From Streptomyces sp. NBC_00490 (GTDB lineage: Bacteria > Actinomycetota > Actinomycetes > Streptomycetales > Streptomycetaceae): 64,000 bases of DNA. A model generated the notes under the pieces. It worked only from the letters and a program-made list of their open reading frames with translations, was not told the DNA's origin and made no database searches. The position numbers were made by a program, and so were the translations under genes. This document shows, one piece after another, positions 40,872 through 48,160 of this stretch. Where the stretch lies: contig NZ_CP107869.1 in the NCBI RefSeq assembly GCF_036013645.1, positions 4,960,001 to 5,024,000 of the forward strand, in the 5' to 3' direction. Positions within the stretch are counted from its first letter, which is position 1. The number at the start of each line of letters is the position of its first letter.

Positions 40872-41309
40872 CTACGACTCGGTAGTTGAAGCCTTCAGGG
40901 AACAGTCCTTGCACCGGCCGAAGATCGCGAAGTGCTTCATGTCCGTCTCGAACCCGAAGGTCGAGCGCAGCTTCGCGGTGAACTCCGCCGCCACCGCGAT
41001 ATCCGCCTCGATGACGTTCTGGCAGTCGCGGCAGACCAGGTGGATGTGGTGGTGGCGGTCCGCGAGATGGTACGTCGGCGCCCCGTGCCCCAGATGGGCA
41101 TGGCTGACCAGACCGAGCTCCTCCAGGAGCTCCAGGGTCCGGTAGACCGTGGAAATGTTGACCCCCGACGCCGTCTTCTTCACTTCCGTGAGGATGTCGT
41201 CGGGGGTCGCGTGTTCGAGGGTGTCCACGGCTTCGAGCACAAGCTGCCGTTGCGGGGTCAGCCGGTAACCGCGCTGCCGCAGATCACTCTTCCAGTCGGT
41301 GCTCACCAC
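40872..41309 (-). CDS. nur: Nickel-responsive Fur-family regulator Nur
   Basis: Ni-dependent repressor of nickel uptake and Fe-superoxide dismutase genes in Streptomyces. Its 145 residues have a winged helix (RGYRLTPQRQLVLEAVDTLE... ISTVYRTLELLEELGLV) and a metal-rich dimer domain. His70, His72 and His126 sit where the Ni site was described for S. coelicolor Nur, and His33, His86, His88 and His90 where its second site lies; C93, C96, C133 and C136 are also present. The GTG pair at 41309/41306 gives the known start MVSTDWKS. It follows the nitrobindin gene by 32 bases. Confidence 0.95.
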   Translation of the reverse strand: MVSTDWKSDLRQRGYRLTPQRQLVLEAVDTLEHATPDDILTEVKKTASGVNISTVYRTLELLEELGLVSHAHLGHGAPTYHLADRHHHIHLVCRDCQNVIEADIAVAAEFTAKLRSTFGFETDMKHFAIFGRCKDCSLKASTTES

Positions 41310-41341
41310 ACCGACGAGTCTAGGCCTACTTGCACGAAGGC

Positions 41342-41917
41342 TTACTTGAAGAAGGCGATGCCGTCGTCCGGCATATCGTCGGGGAGGGCCTTGGCCCAGC
41401 GTTCGACGTCCTCCGGGGTGACGACCTTCTTCAGGTGCGCGGACATGTAGGGGCGCAGCTCGACCTCGGGGGTCTGCTTCTCGCCGACCCACATGAGGTC
41501 GCTCTTGACGTAGCCGTACAGACGCTTGCCGCCGGTGTACGGGCCCGAGGCCGCCGTACGCGCCACCGCGTCCGTGACCAGGTCGATCTGCGGCTTCTGC
41601 TTGGCGAGCTCGCCGTACCAGATCTCCACCACGCCGTCGTCACGGACCATCGTGATCTCGACCTTGCGGTCGGCGTCGACGCGCCAGAAGCCGTGCTCGG
41701 ACTCCAGCGGACGGACCTTGTTCCCGTCGTTGTCCAGGACCCAGGTGTGGGACTGGTACTCCAGGAAGTCCCGGCCGTCGTGCGAGAAGGTGACCTCCTG
41801 CCCGAAGTTGCACTTCTCGGAGCCGGGGAAGTCGTGCACGCCCGCGCCGGCCCAGTTGCCGAGCAGGAAGGCGAGCGGGACGAGGTCCTTGTGGAGGTCG
41901 GACGGGATCTCGATCAT
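41342..41917 (-). CDS. Nitrobindin-like FABP-fold heme protein (DUF1794)
   Basis: A 191-residue beta-barrel protein with the FABP/nitrobindin signature LLGNWAGAGVHDFPG and a late His (SAHLKKVV) at the expected proximal-heme position. Nitrobindins bind NO or peroxynitrite through heme. It lies at the start of a three-gene unit with nur and ygfZ on the minus strand (32-base gap to nur). A 33-codon gene follows 23 bases upstream. Confidence 0.88.
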   Translation of the reverse strand: MIEIPSDLHKDLVPLAFLLGNWAGAGVHDFPGSEKCNFGQEVTFSHDGRDFLEYQSHTWVLDNDGNKVRPLESEHGFWRVDADRKVEITMVRDDGVVEIWYGELAKQKPQIDLVTDAVARTAASGPYTGGKRLYGYVKSDLMWVGEKQTPEVELRPYMSAHLKKVVTPEDVERWAKALPDDMPDDGIAFFK

Positions 41918-41940
41918 GAGAGGCGGTTCCTAGGTATGGG

Positions 41941-42042
41941 TCAGCGCTGGCCCTGGTACAGCTTCTTCGCTGTCAGCCCAGCGAAGGCGAGGACGCCGAC
42001 GCAGACCAGGGCGAGCAGGATTTCGAAGACAACCTCAAGCAC
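41941..42042 (-). CDS. 33-residue single-helix membrane peptide
   Basis: A short gene not detected by length-based rules: GTG at 42042, stop at 41941-41943. AGGAG stands 6 bases before the start. The product (MLEVVFEILLALVCVGVLAF... YQGQR) is one membrane helix with a basic C-terminus. Its ideal ribosome site and clean spacing to the next gene (23 bases) support translation. Function unknown; it could be a regulator of a membrane protein. Confidence 0.65.
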   Translation of the reverse strand: MLEVVFEILLALVCVGVLAFAGLTAKKLYQGQR

Positions 42043-42094
42043 GTGGTGCTCCTACGGTGAGCGAGGGTGGGCGGTACACAGGCCGGGCCCCAGC

Positions 42095-42994
42095 TTAGTC
42101 GGCCGGGGCCCCGCCTTCTCCGCGAGGTGGGCCCCAGCCAAGCAGCTGGCTCTGCAGCACCACCGTCTGCTGGAACGGCACGGACCTAGCGCCGCCCTTC
42201 TTGGACTGGACGACCAGCGCGAGGACGTCCCCGGAGACGAGGTAGGCCTGGCGGACGTGCTCGGCGCCGTAGGGCTTGGTCTCGGTGTACGGGTAGCGCC
42301 GTACGTCCTCCACCACGACCTTCGTCGGGAACTCCTCGTCCATGAGGCTCTGAGCCGCGCCCTTCAGAGGGTACGGAGGCGCCATGACGCTGGAGAAGTA
42401 GTTCTGCTCAAGGCTCTCGGCGACCGCGGCCGTCTCGAACTGGAGCAGGTAGATCCGGGTGCGCGTACCGTCCGTCGTGGTCCAGCCGCGGGCGGCGATG
42501 TGCCGCAGCCCGTGGTCGGTCAGCAGCGTCCCCAGCGTGTCCCGCTCGGCCTTCGACTCGTACGCCGCCAGGAAGTCCTTCGTCGCCAGCCAGCCGGCCT
42601 TCCCGTCGAGCGCCTTGTCGGCCGTCGCGCCTTCGGGTGCGGGCAGCAGGAGTTTGCGCAGATCGGCGTAGTGCGAGCCGGCCGTGTTCGCCTCGGCGAA
42701 GGGGCCCGGGCTGCCGGAGGGCAGCGGCGGCCTGACGATCTCCGGGTACTCCCAGCGCCCGTCCGACTCGGTCGCGAGTCCGGGTACGTCCGTCCGCTCC
42801 ATGCGGGTGATGCCGTACGCCGTGCCCGCGCCGGCCACGGCGAAGACCACGACAGCGGCGGTCCAGCGCAGGGCGGCCCGCAGGACACGACGGTCCTTCG
42901 GGGCCGGGGCCAGGGCCACGGGCTCCGGGAGCGCCTCGGGCACGGGAGGCACCACGAGGTGCTGCTGCTCGGTCGTTTCCGTCTGCTCGGTCAT
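42095..42994 (-). CDS. Membrane-anchored extracytoplasmic protein (paralogue A)
   Basis: A 299-residue protein with an acidic/Pro-rich cytoplasmic N-terminus (~45 residues), one membrane helix (WTAAVVVFAVAGAGTAYGI) and an extracytoplasmic domain of ~230 residues. It contains LRKLLLPAPEGA, GW and RGWTTTDGTRTRIYLLQF segments that align with the third gene of the operon. The ATG overlaps the stop of the previous gene (ATGA). No known domain is recognised. Confidence 0.82.
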   Translation of the reverse strand: MTEQTETTEQQHLVVPPVPEALPEPVALAPAPKDRRVLRAALRWTAAVVVFAVAGAGTAYGITRMERTDVPGLATESDGRWEYPEIVRPPLPSGSPGPFAEANTAGSHYADLRKLLLPAPEGATADKALDGKAGWLATKDFLAAYESKAERDTLGTLLTDHGLRHIAARGWTTTDGTRTRIYLLQFETAAVAESLEQNYFSSVMAPPYPLKGAAQSLMDEEFPTKVVVEDVRRYPYTETKPYGAEHVRQAYLVSGDVLALVVQSKKGGARSVPFQQTVVLQSQLLGWGPPRGEGGAPAD

Positions 42995-43839
42995 ACCGCC
43001 TCCCCAGGCTCCGCGATGCGGTCGAGCTGCTCGGCGAGAAGCATCGCGATGGACTTGGTGTCGAGTGACTTGACGCCGTCGGCGGTGGCACTGATCAGGA
43101 TGTCGCCCTGGTAGGCGGAGCAGAACATCATGTCGAGGTCGTCGTCGGCGTCCTTGGGCGGCAGGAAGCACTCGGCGTTCTTGAAGCCCTTGATCTTCGG
43201 GCCCGCGCGGAAGATGTCCAGGGCGTCGAGGAAGGCGTTCTGGGACGTCGAGATGTCCTTGGCGGCGGCCCGCTTCTCCATCCGGGACAGCGTGATGCTG
43301 ACCACGGAGGCGCCCTTCCCGCTGGCGTTGCTGCCCGTCGCGCTGACGTAGCTGCGCATCGCCATGCCCGTGATGCGCTGCTTGTCGATCTCCTTCTCCA
43401 GCTGTCGGCGCTGGGTACGGGGCAGGCCGCTCAGCGACTCCTTGCGCAGGGCGGTCGCCTGGGCGCCGCTGAGTTCGGCGTCGGAGCCGAACTCAGCGAG
43501 GTCCGGGCCCCGGTTCCAGCCGTCGGTCCCGTACGGCACGAGCACCCCGGCGAGCCCCTCGGCGGTGGCCGCCTTCTCCTTGTCCGCCTCGGGCTGCGGG
43601 AGCTTCCAGCGCGGGGCACCGGCGTCCCGGTCGGCGCCGTCCACGGTCACGACGGTGTAGCCGACGCCGGCCACGACGGCACCGGTCAGCAGCACGGCCC
43701 CGGCGATCGCGGCGATACGACCACGGCGGACGGGCTTCTTCACGGGCTGCGCGGGGGCCTCGTCGGGGACGTGGCTCTGGAGGACCTCGGGGGTCTCGGC
43801 GCTCTCGGCGCTCTCGGGAGCCTCGGGAATCTCGCTCAC
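42991..43839 (-). CDS. Membrane-anchored extracytoplasmic protein (paralogue B)
   Basis: A 282-residue protein of the same layout: short Pro/Glu-rich cytosolic N-terminus (MSEIPEAPESAESAETPEVL), basic patch KKPVRRGR, membrane helix IAAIAGAVLLTGAVVAGVGY, then a ~210-residue outside domain with two Cys (AECFLPP and MMFCSAY). It overlaps both neighbours by 4 bases (ATGA on each side), indicating one coupled operon. Similarity to the other two is weak outside the anchor. Function unknown. Confidence 0.82.
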   Translation of the reverse strand: MSEIPEAPESAESAETPEVLQSHVPDEAPAQPVKKPVRRGRIAAIAGAVLLTGAVVAGVGYTVVTVDGADRDAGAPRWKLPQPEADKEKAATAEGLAGVLVPYGTDGWNRGPDLAEFGSDAELSGAQATALRKESLSGLPRTQRRQLEKEIDKQRITGMAMRSYVSATGSNASGKGASVVSITLSRMEKRAAAKDISTSQNAFLDALDIFRAGPKIKGFKNAECFLPPKDADDDLDMMFCSAYQGDILISATADGVKSLDTKSIAMLLAEQLDRIAEPGEAV

Positions 43840-44600
43840 AGCCGCTCCATCTGCCGCTCGGCCAGGTCCATGATCTTCTTCTTGCTGATCGGCTTGCTGT
43901 CGTAGACCCAGACCTCCACGGCGATGTCACCCCGCCAGGCATGTGCCTCCGCGCTGTAGAGCGGCAGATAGCCGGGCTCGGTCTCGGGCTCGCGATGGAC
44001 GTACGCCATCCCGTCCTCGGTGCCCGGGACGACCCAGCTGTCGGTGGAGTCCTCCTTGTCCGCCCAGTACTGGCCGTCGTCCGCGGCGTCGTCGGCCGCG
44101 AGGTACTCCTCCTGCCGGTACTGGACCAGCCGGATCGACACCGAGAGGTCGCCGGTCTCCCAGCCGGTGACGGCCGCGCGCCGGAACTCCTCGGCCACGA
44201 GGTCGCCGAAGGCACCGCCCGGCTTCTCGAAGGAGCCGGCGTAGGACGCCAGATCCATCCAACCGTCGTTGTCGCCCAGCCAGGCGCCGGCCTTCTTCGC
44301 CCCGGTCGGCTTCTTCAGCAGGAGCTTGCGCAGATCGCCGTCCGTCTTCAGACGCCGGTCCTGCGCCGCGGACAGCGGCTCGACCTCGCCCTTGGCCTGC
44401 TTGACGGCGGGCTGGGACAGCGGCGGGAGCCTGGTCGGCTCGCGGTCGGCCTGGATGAGGAAACCGGTGCAGGTGCCCGCGACCGTGCCGAGGACGGCGG
44501 CCGCGGCGATGAGGAGTGCGGTGCGTCCGCGGCGGCGCGGACGGGGCGCTTCGGGCGCCTCCGCCGTTACCGGTATTTCCAGAACTTCAGGTACTTCCAA
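43836..44600 (-). CDS. Membrane-anchored extracytoplasmic protein (paralogue C)
   Basis: The first gene of the operon. The 254-residue protein has a short Pro/Glu-rich N-terminus (LEVPEVLEIPVTAEAPEAPR), an RRRGR patch, a membrane helix (TALLIAAAAVLGTVAGTCTGF) and an outside domain with LRKLLLKKPTGA, DGWMDLASYAGSF and GWETGDLSVSIRLVQYRQ, which align with paralogue A. The TTG at 44600 is chosen because GGGGGG lies 5 bases before it and the N-terminus then matches the other paralogues; an ATG at 44657 gives a longer form. Function unknown. Confidence 0.78.
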   Translation of the reverse strand: MEVPEVLEIPVTAEAPEAPRPRRRGRTALLIAAAAVLGTVAGTCTGFLIQADREPTRLPPLSQPAVKQAKGEVEPLSAAQDRRLKTDGDLRKLLLKKPTGAKKAGAWLGDNDGWMDLASYAGSFEKPGGAFGDLVAEEFRRAAVTGWETGDLSVSIRLVQYRQEEYLAADDAADDGQYWADKEDSTDSWVVPGTEDGMAYVHREPETEPGYLPLYSAEAHAWRGDIAVEVWVYDSKPISKKKIMDLAERQMERL

Positions 44601-44700
44601 GACGTCCCCCCACAGAACGTGTAGTGCGCATTCCGTATGCGCGCACAGGAGACTCACCGTCGATGACCTGGGTTGTAGACGGGATGATTACGATTCGGGC

Positions 44701-45063
44701 ATGGCGAAGAAGCTCGTGATCAAGGTGACGGCGGGGGCCGATGCCCCCGAGCGCTGCTCGCAGGCGTTCACGGTGGCGGCGGTGGCCGTGGCCAGCGGGG
44801 TGAAGGTCTCCCTGTGGCTGACCGGGGAGTCCGCGTGGTTCGCGCTGCCGGGCCGTGCCGCCGAGTTCGAACTGCCGCACGCGGCCCCGCTTCCCGACCT
44901 GATCGACTCGGTCCTGGCCGGCGGCACGCTGACGCTGTGCACCCAGTGCGCGGCCCGTCGGGACATCACGGAGAAGGACGTCATCGAGGGCGTACGGATC
45001 GCGGGGGCGCAGGTGTTCGTGCAGGAGGCGCTCGCGGACGGCACGCAGGCGCTGGTCTACTGA
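44701..45063 (+). CDS. DsrE-like family protein
   Basis: A 120-residue protein of the DsrE/F fold: KLVIKVTAGADAPERCSQAF, LTGESAWFALP and TLCTQCAARR, where Cys residues could carry sulfur as in DsrE/TusD proteins. Its position beside the sseA sulfur genes supports a sulfur-relay link, but the reaction is unknown. A TACGAT-type -10 ends about 7 bases before the ATG at 44701, so the message is probably leaderless. Confidence 0.82.
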   Translation: MAKKLVIKVTAGADAPERCSQAFTVAAVAVASGVKVSLWLTGESAWFALPGRAAEFELPHAAPLPDLIDSVLAGGTLTLCTQCAARRDITEKDVIEGVRIAGAQVFVQEALADGTQALVY

Positions 45064-45093
45064 GCCGCCCGCGCGGGGTCGAGGAGCATGTTC

Positions 45094-45382
45094 TTCGCCC
45101 CCGCCGCCCCTACCCGTCCCGTCCCTGGGGGCTGCGCCCCCAGCCCCCCGCTTCGGCCCTGAAGGGGCCTCGTCCTCAAACGCCGGACGGGCTGAGATCG
45201 CCTGGACCGGCGTCGAGAGGCGAAGCCCCCGGCGGGTGGGTGGGGGCTCGGGACGGCGGCAGCCTCGTCCCGGGATGCCAGAGGGGCTGAGCAGCATGTC
45301 AGCCCCTCCGGCGTTTGAGGAGCGGGGGTCCAGGGGGCGGAGCCCCCTGGGATGGGACGGGTAAGGGCGGCGGGGGCGAGAA
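45094..45382. repeat. Long GC-rich imperfect inverted repeat in convergent gap
   Basis: Two ~90-100-base arms, 45094-45195 and 45299-45382, are imperfect reverse complements. Shared segments are CGCCCCCGCCGCCC, ACCCGTCCC, TCCTCAAACGCCGG and GGGCTGA, with insertions in the left arm. Within the left arm CCCTGGGGGCTGCGCCCCCAG forms a small hairpin. Elements of this type, with the TCAAACGCCGGA core, are widespread in Streptomyces intergenic DNA; here it lies between convergent DsrE-like and DUF3099 genes, filling a 326-base gap with no gene. Confidence 0.85.
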
Positions 45383-45389
45383 ACGCCTC

Positions 45390-45650
45390 CTACCGCGGTC
45401 GCTTCTTTCCGTCCAGTTCGTCCCACCAGTCGTCCGACTTGGGGTCACCGGACGGGTCGTCCCACCAGCGGTCGTCGGGGCCGCGCCGGTTGGCGGCCAT
45501 CGCGGCGACCGGGGGGATCAGCATGGCGACCACGCACATGCCGACGGCCACCGGAACCGACCAGAGGCGCACGACGGACCAGGCCAGGACGAAGAGCCCG
45601 ATGCACGTGCCCATCATGGCGAAGTAGACATGACGTCGTCGTGCCAGCAT
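45390..45650 (-). CDS. DUF3099 family membrane protein
   Basis: An 86-residue protein with two membrane helices (VYFAMMGTCIGLFVLAW and PVAVGMCVVAMLIPPVAAM) and an acidic, Trp-rich cytosolic C-terminus (DDRWWDDPSGDP, DDWWDELDGKKRPR), matching DUF3099. Function unknown. It is separated from the downstream dispersed repeat by 8 bases. Confidence 0.85.
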   Translation of the reverse strand: MLARRRHVYFAMMGTCIGLFVLAWSVVRLWSVPVAVGMCVVAMLIPPVAAMAANRRGPDDRWWDDPSGDPKSDDWWDELDGKKRPR

Positions 45651-45682
45651 GACTCCAGCGTAGGCCCGTACCCGGGCATGAC

Positions 45683-45714
45683 GAAGGGCCGCACCCGGCA
45701 GGGTGCGGCCCTTC
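45683..45714. terminator. Hairpin terminator between DUF3099 and DUF1416 genes
   Basis: A perfect 14-bp stem, GAAGGGCCGCACCC (45683-45696) and its complement (45701-45714), with a GGCA loop, lies 17 bases after the DUF1416 stop on the minus strand. Confidence 0.82.
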
Positions 45715-45730
45715 GGTCGGTCTCGGCGGT

Positions 45731-46018
45731 TCAGACCGCGATCGCGACCTCCGCGAGGCCGCCCTGCTGGGCGACGACCGTGCGGTCGGCGGTGCCACCG
45801 GGGACCAGGGCGCGGACGGTCCAGGTGCCCTCGGCCGCGTAGAAACGGAACTGGCCCGTCGCCGAGGTGGGGACCTCGGCGGTGAACTCGCCGGTCGAGT
45901 CCAGGAGGCGGACGTAGCCCACCACCGGCTCGCCGTCGCGGGTCACCTGGCCCTGGATCGTGGTCTCACCGGGCTTGATCGTCGAGGCGTCCGGGCCGCC
46001 GGCCTTCGCTCCACACAT
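45731..46018 (-). CDS. DUF1416 family protein
   Basis: A 95-residue beta-sandwich protein of the DUF1416 family (TIQGQVTRDGEPVVGYVRLLD, GQFRFYAAEGTWTVRALVP). It follows sseA by 62 bases in the usual actinobacterial order sseA-DUF1416, and is probably co-transcribed. The ATG at 46018 has GGAG 7 bases upstream. MCGAKAGG at the N-terminus puts a Cys at position 2. Exact role unknown, linked to sulfur metabolism by context only. Confidence 0.88.
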   Translation of the reverse strand: MCGAKAGGPDASTIKPGETTIQGQVTRDGEPVVGYVRLLDSTGEFTAEVPTSATGQFRFYAAEGTWTVRALVPGGTADRTVVAQQGGLAEVAIAV

Positions 46019-46080
46019 GTCTTTCTCCAAGAGGGGTCTGACCGGAAGGAAGGCCGGTCGGGATTGAGCGGGGTCTGTGC

Positions 46081-46920
46081 TTACTTGTTGGCGCCGAGCT
46101 CGATCGGAACGCCGACCAGGCTGCCGTACTCGGTCCAGGAGCCGTCGTAGTTCTTGACGTTCTCCACGCCCAGCAGCTCGTGCAGCACGAACCAGGTGAG
46201 AGCCGAGCGCTCACCGATGCGGCAGTAGGCGATGGTGTCCTTCGCCAGGTCGACCTGCTCCTCGGCGTAGAGCTCCTTGAGCTCCTCGTCCGACTTGAAG
46301 GTGCCGTCGTCGTTGGCGTTCTTCGACCACGGGATGTTGCGGGCGGACGGGACGTGGCCCGGACGCTGCGACTGCTCCTGCGGAAGGTGCGCCGGGGCGA
46401 GCAGCTTGCCGCTGAACTCGTCGGGCGAACGGACGTCGACGAGGTTCTGCGAACCGATCGCCGCCACCACGTCGTCGCGGAAGGCGCGGATCGCGGTGTT
46501 CTGGGGCTTGGCCTTGTAGTCGGTGGCGGCCCGCTCCGGGACCTCCTCGACCAGCTCGCGGGCGTCCAGCTCCCACTTCTTGCGGCCGCCGTCGAGGAGC
46601 TTGACGTTCTCGTGGCCGTAGAGCTTGAAGTACCAGTAGGCGTAGGACGCGAACCAGTTGTTGTTGCCGCCGTAGAGGATCACCAGCGTGTCGTTGGCGA
46701 TGCCCTTCGCCGAGAGGAGCTTCTCGAAGCCCTCCTGGTCGATGAAGTCACGGCGGACCGGGTCCTGCAGGTCCTTCGTCCAGTCGATCCGGATCGCGTT
46801 CTTGATGTGGTTCTTCTCGTAGGCGGACGTGTCTTCGTCCACCTCCACGATCGCGATGTCGGCGTTGTCGAGGTTGGCCTCGACCCAGTCGGCGTCGACC
46901 AGGACGTCGCTGCGGCTCAT
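46081..46920 (-). CDS. sseA: Thiosulfate sulfurtransferase (rhodanese)
   Basis: Transfers sulfane sulfur from thiosulfate to thiols or cyanide. The 279-residue protein has two rhodanese domains; the second holds catalytic Cys in IAYCRIGERSAL, with LVDVRSPDEFSG before it. The inactive first domain carries LVILYGGNNNWFA. GGAGGAG precedes the ATG. It is probably controlled by a Cys-containing leader peptide and hairpins upstream (47025-47162), and followed by DUF1416. Confidence 0.95.
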   Translation of the reverse strand: MSRSDVLVDADWVEANLDNADIAIVEVDEDTSAYEKNHIKNAIRIDWTKDLQDPVRRDFIDQEGFEKLLSAKGIANDTLVILYGGNNNWFASYAYWYFKLYGHENVKLLDGGRKKWELDARELVEEVPERAATDYKAKPQNTAIRAFRDDVVAAIGSQNLVDVRSPDEFSGKLLAPAHLPQEQSQRPGHVPSARNIPWSKNANDDGTFKSDEELKELYAEEQVDLAKDTIAYCRIGERSALTWFVLHELLGVENVKNYDGSWTEYGSLVGVPIELGANK

Positions 46921-47000
46921 GCTCTTTCTCCTCCGGGGCAGTTACGGCGGGGCGTGCGAGTGCGAGGGTGCGTGGCCCGGTGCGGGCGCGGCGCACGGAT

Positions 47001-47045
47001 GCCCTGGAATCAGGGCGAGGGGATGCGGAAGGACGGAGCTTCCGC
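47001..47045 (-). promoter_or_regulatory. Hairpin cluster between leader peptide and sseA (possible attenuator)
   Basis: On the transcript, GCGGAAG-CTCCGTC-CTTCCGC (47045-47025) begins directly after the leader stop, followed by GCCCTG-ATTC-CAGGGC (47016-47001). These small stems, placed after a Cys-containing peptide and before sseA, suggest translation-coupled attenuation. No poly-U tail is seen. Confidence 0.45.
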
Positions 47046-47126
47046 TCAGAAGGGGCGACAGAGCATGGCGGCAACGCGGCACAGGTCCACTGCCCGCCGC
47101 TTCGTGAGATCCGCCTGTCGCTTCAT
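47046..47126 (-). CDS. Leader peptide upstream of sseA (Cys-containing)
   Basis: A 26-residue peptide: ATG at 47126, TGA at 47046-47048. It has a basic first half (MKRQADLTKRRAVD) and LCRVAAMLCRPF at the end, with two CR motifs. Short peptides of this type lie before sulfur genes in many actinobacteria and are thought to sense cysteine supply. A promoter (-35 GTGACA, 18 bases, -10 TACGAT) ends 6 bases before the ATG, so it is probably leaderless. It stands 125 bases before sseA. Confidence 0.82.
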   Translation of the reverse strand: MKRQADLTKRRAVDLCRVAAMLCRPF

Positions 47127-47132
47127 GCGTCG

Positions 47133-47162
47133 ATCGTAGGGACGGACAGCCTGGCGTGTCAC
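47133..47162 (-). promoter_or_regulatory. Promoter of the sseA leader/operon
   Basis: GTGACA (47157-47162) and TACGAT (47133-47138) on the minus strand are 18 bases apart, close to the vegetative sigma consensus. The -10 ends 6 bases before the leader ATG, implying a leaderless message. Confidence 0.65.
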
Positions 47163-47322
47163 CGGCGTGTCGTATTTTGAGACGCGATCGTCCGGGATGT
47201 GGGATCCGAGCAGCGCCCGGGCCGTGTTCGCACGGGTTTCGGGCGCCGGTGGCCGTCGTCACATCTGCGCTGCGGACGGCCCGTCTCGCTCCTCGGACAG
47301 TTCCTGTCCGCCGAACGCGGTC

Positions 47323-48051
47323 CTACCCGGCCAGCTCGACGTTCGAACCCTTCACTGTCACCTCTACACCGTTCTGCGCGGCCTCGACCTTGTCGAGCTG
47401 CACGCCGCCGGGCAGATCGTCGATCTTCTGCTCGAAGTCGGTGATCGAGCGGACCTTGCCCTCCGCGACCTCGACGACCATGTTCGGCAGGTTGTCCGCG
47501 TGCACCTTCACGGTGTCGCCGTCGACGGTGACCGTGCTGAGCACCGGGTATGTCGTCGACTTGCCCAGGGCCGTGACCTTGACGTTCACCTTGATCTTGC
47601 CGTTGCCGCCGTCGGAGAGGCCGACGACCTCGGCCGTCACCCCGGTGAAGATCTGCGTCGGTTCGGACGCGGCGGCCTTGAGCAGCTCGTCGTAGGAGAT
47701 GCTCGCGGTGCCGTTCGCGGTGGCGGCGGTCGCGGAGCTGTAGTCGCCGTTGAAGGCCACGCCCTTGAAGTTCGCCTTGATGTCGTCGATGCGGATCTTG
47801 TCGCCCGTGGTGCCGGCGGCGGCCTCGTAGTCCTTGATGCCGACCTCGGTGTCGTCGAGCTCGCCGGAGACGACCTGGGTGAGGAACGGGAAGCCCTTGA
47901 TCGACACATCGGGGGTGGAGGAGAGGTTCTCGGTGGTCCTGAGCTTGTCCGCCACCTCGCCCTCCGCGAAGTGGACCGCGACACGGTCGGCGATCACGAA
48001 GAGGCCGCCCAGAATGACGACGACGATCAGGAGTATTCGCAGTGCGCGCAT
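47323..48051 (-). CDS. DUF2993 (LmeA-like) membrane-anchored protein
   Basis: A 242-residue protein with an N-terminal membrane helix (ILLIVVVILGGLFVIADRV) and a DUF2993 domain (DVSIKGFPFLTQVVSGELDDTEV). In mycobacteria the LmeA relative binds phospholipid and affects lipoglycan elongation; the function here is not known. The ATG at 48051 has GGTGGGGGAAC upstream. It is separated from the leader peptide promoter by about 160 bases. Confidence 0.87.
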   Translation of the reverse strand: MRALRILLIVVVILGGLFVIADRVAVHFAEGEVADKLRTTENLSSTPDVSIKGFPFLTQVVSGELDDTEVGIKDYEAAAGTTGDKIRIDDIKANFKGVAFNGDYSSATAATANGTASISYDELLKAAASEPTQIFTGVTAEVVGLSDGGNGKIKVNVKVTALGKSTTYPVLSTVTVDGDTVKVHADNLPNMVVEVAEGKVRSITDFEQKIDDLPGGVQLDKVEAAQNGVEVTVKGSNVELAG

Positions 48052-48160
48052 TCTTTGGTGTTCCCCCACCTAGGCGGTCTACGTCCGGCTGCCACCGTAA
48101 CTGCGGCCGGGACGCCGACCAGGAGTTTGTCGATCACCTGTGACAAGGCGGGCCCGGGCT

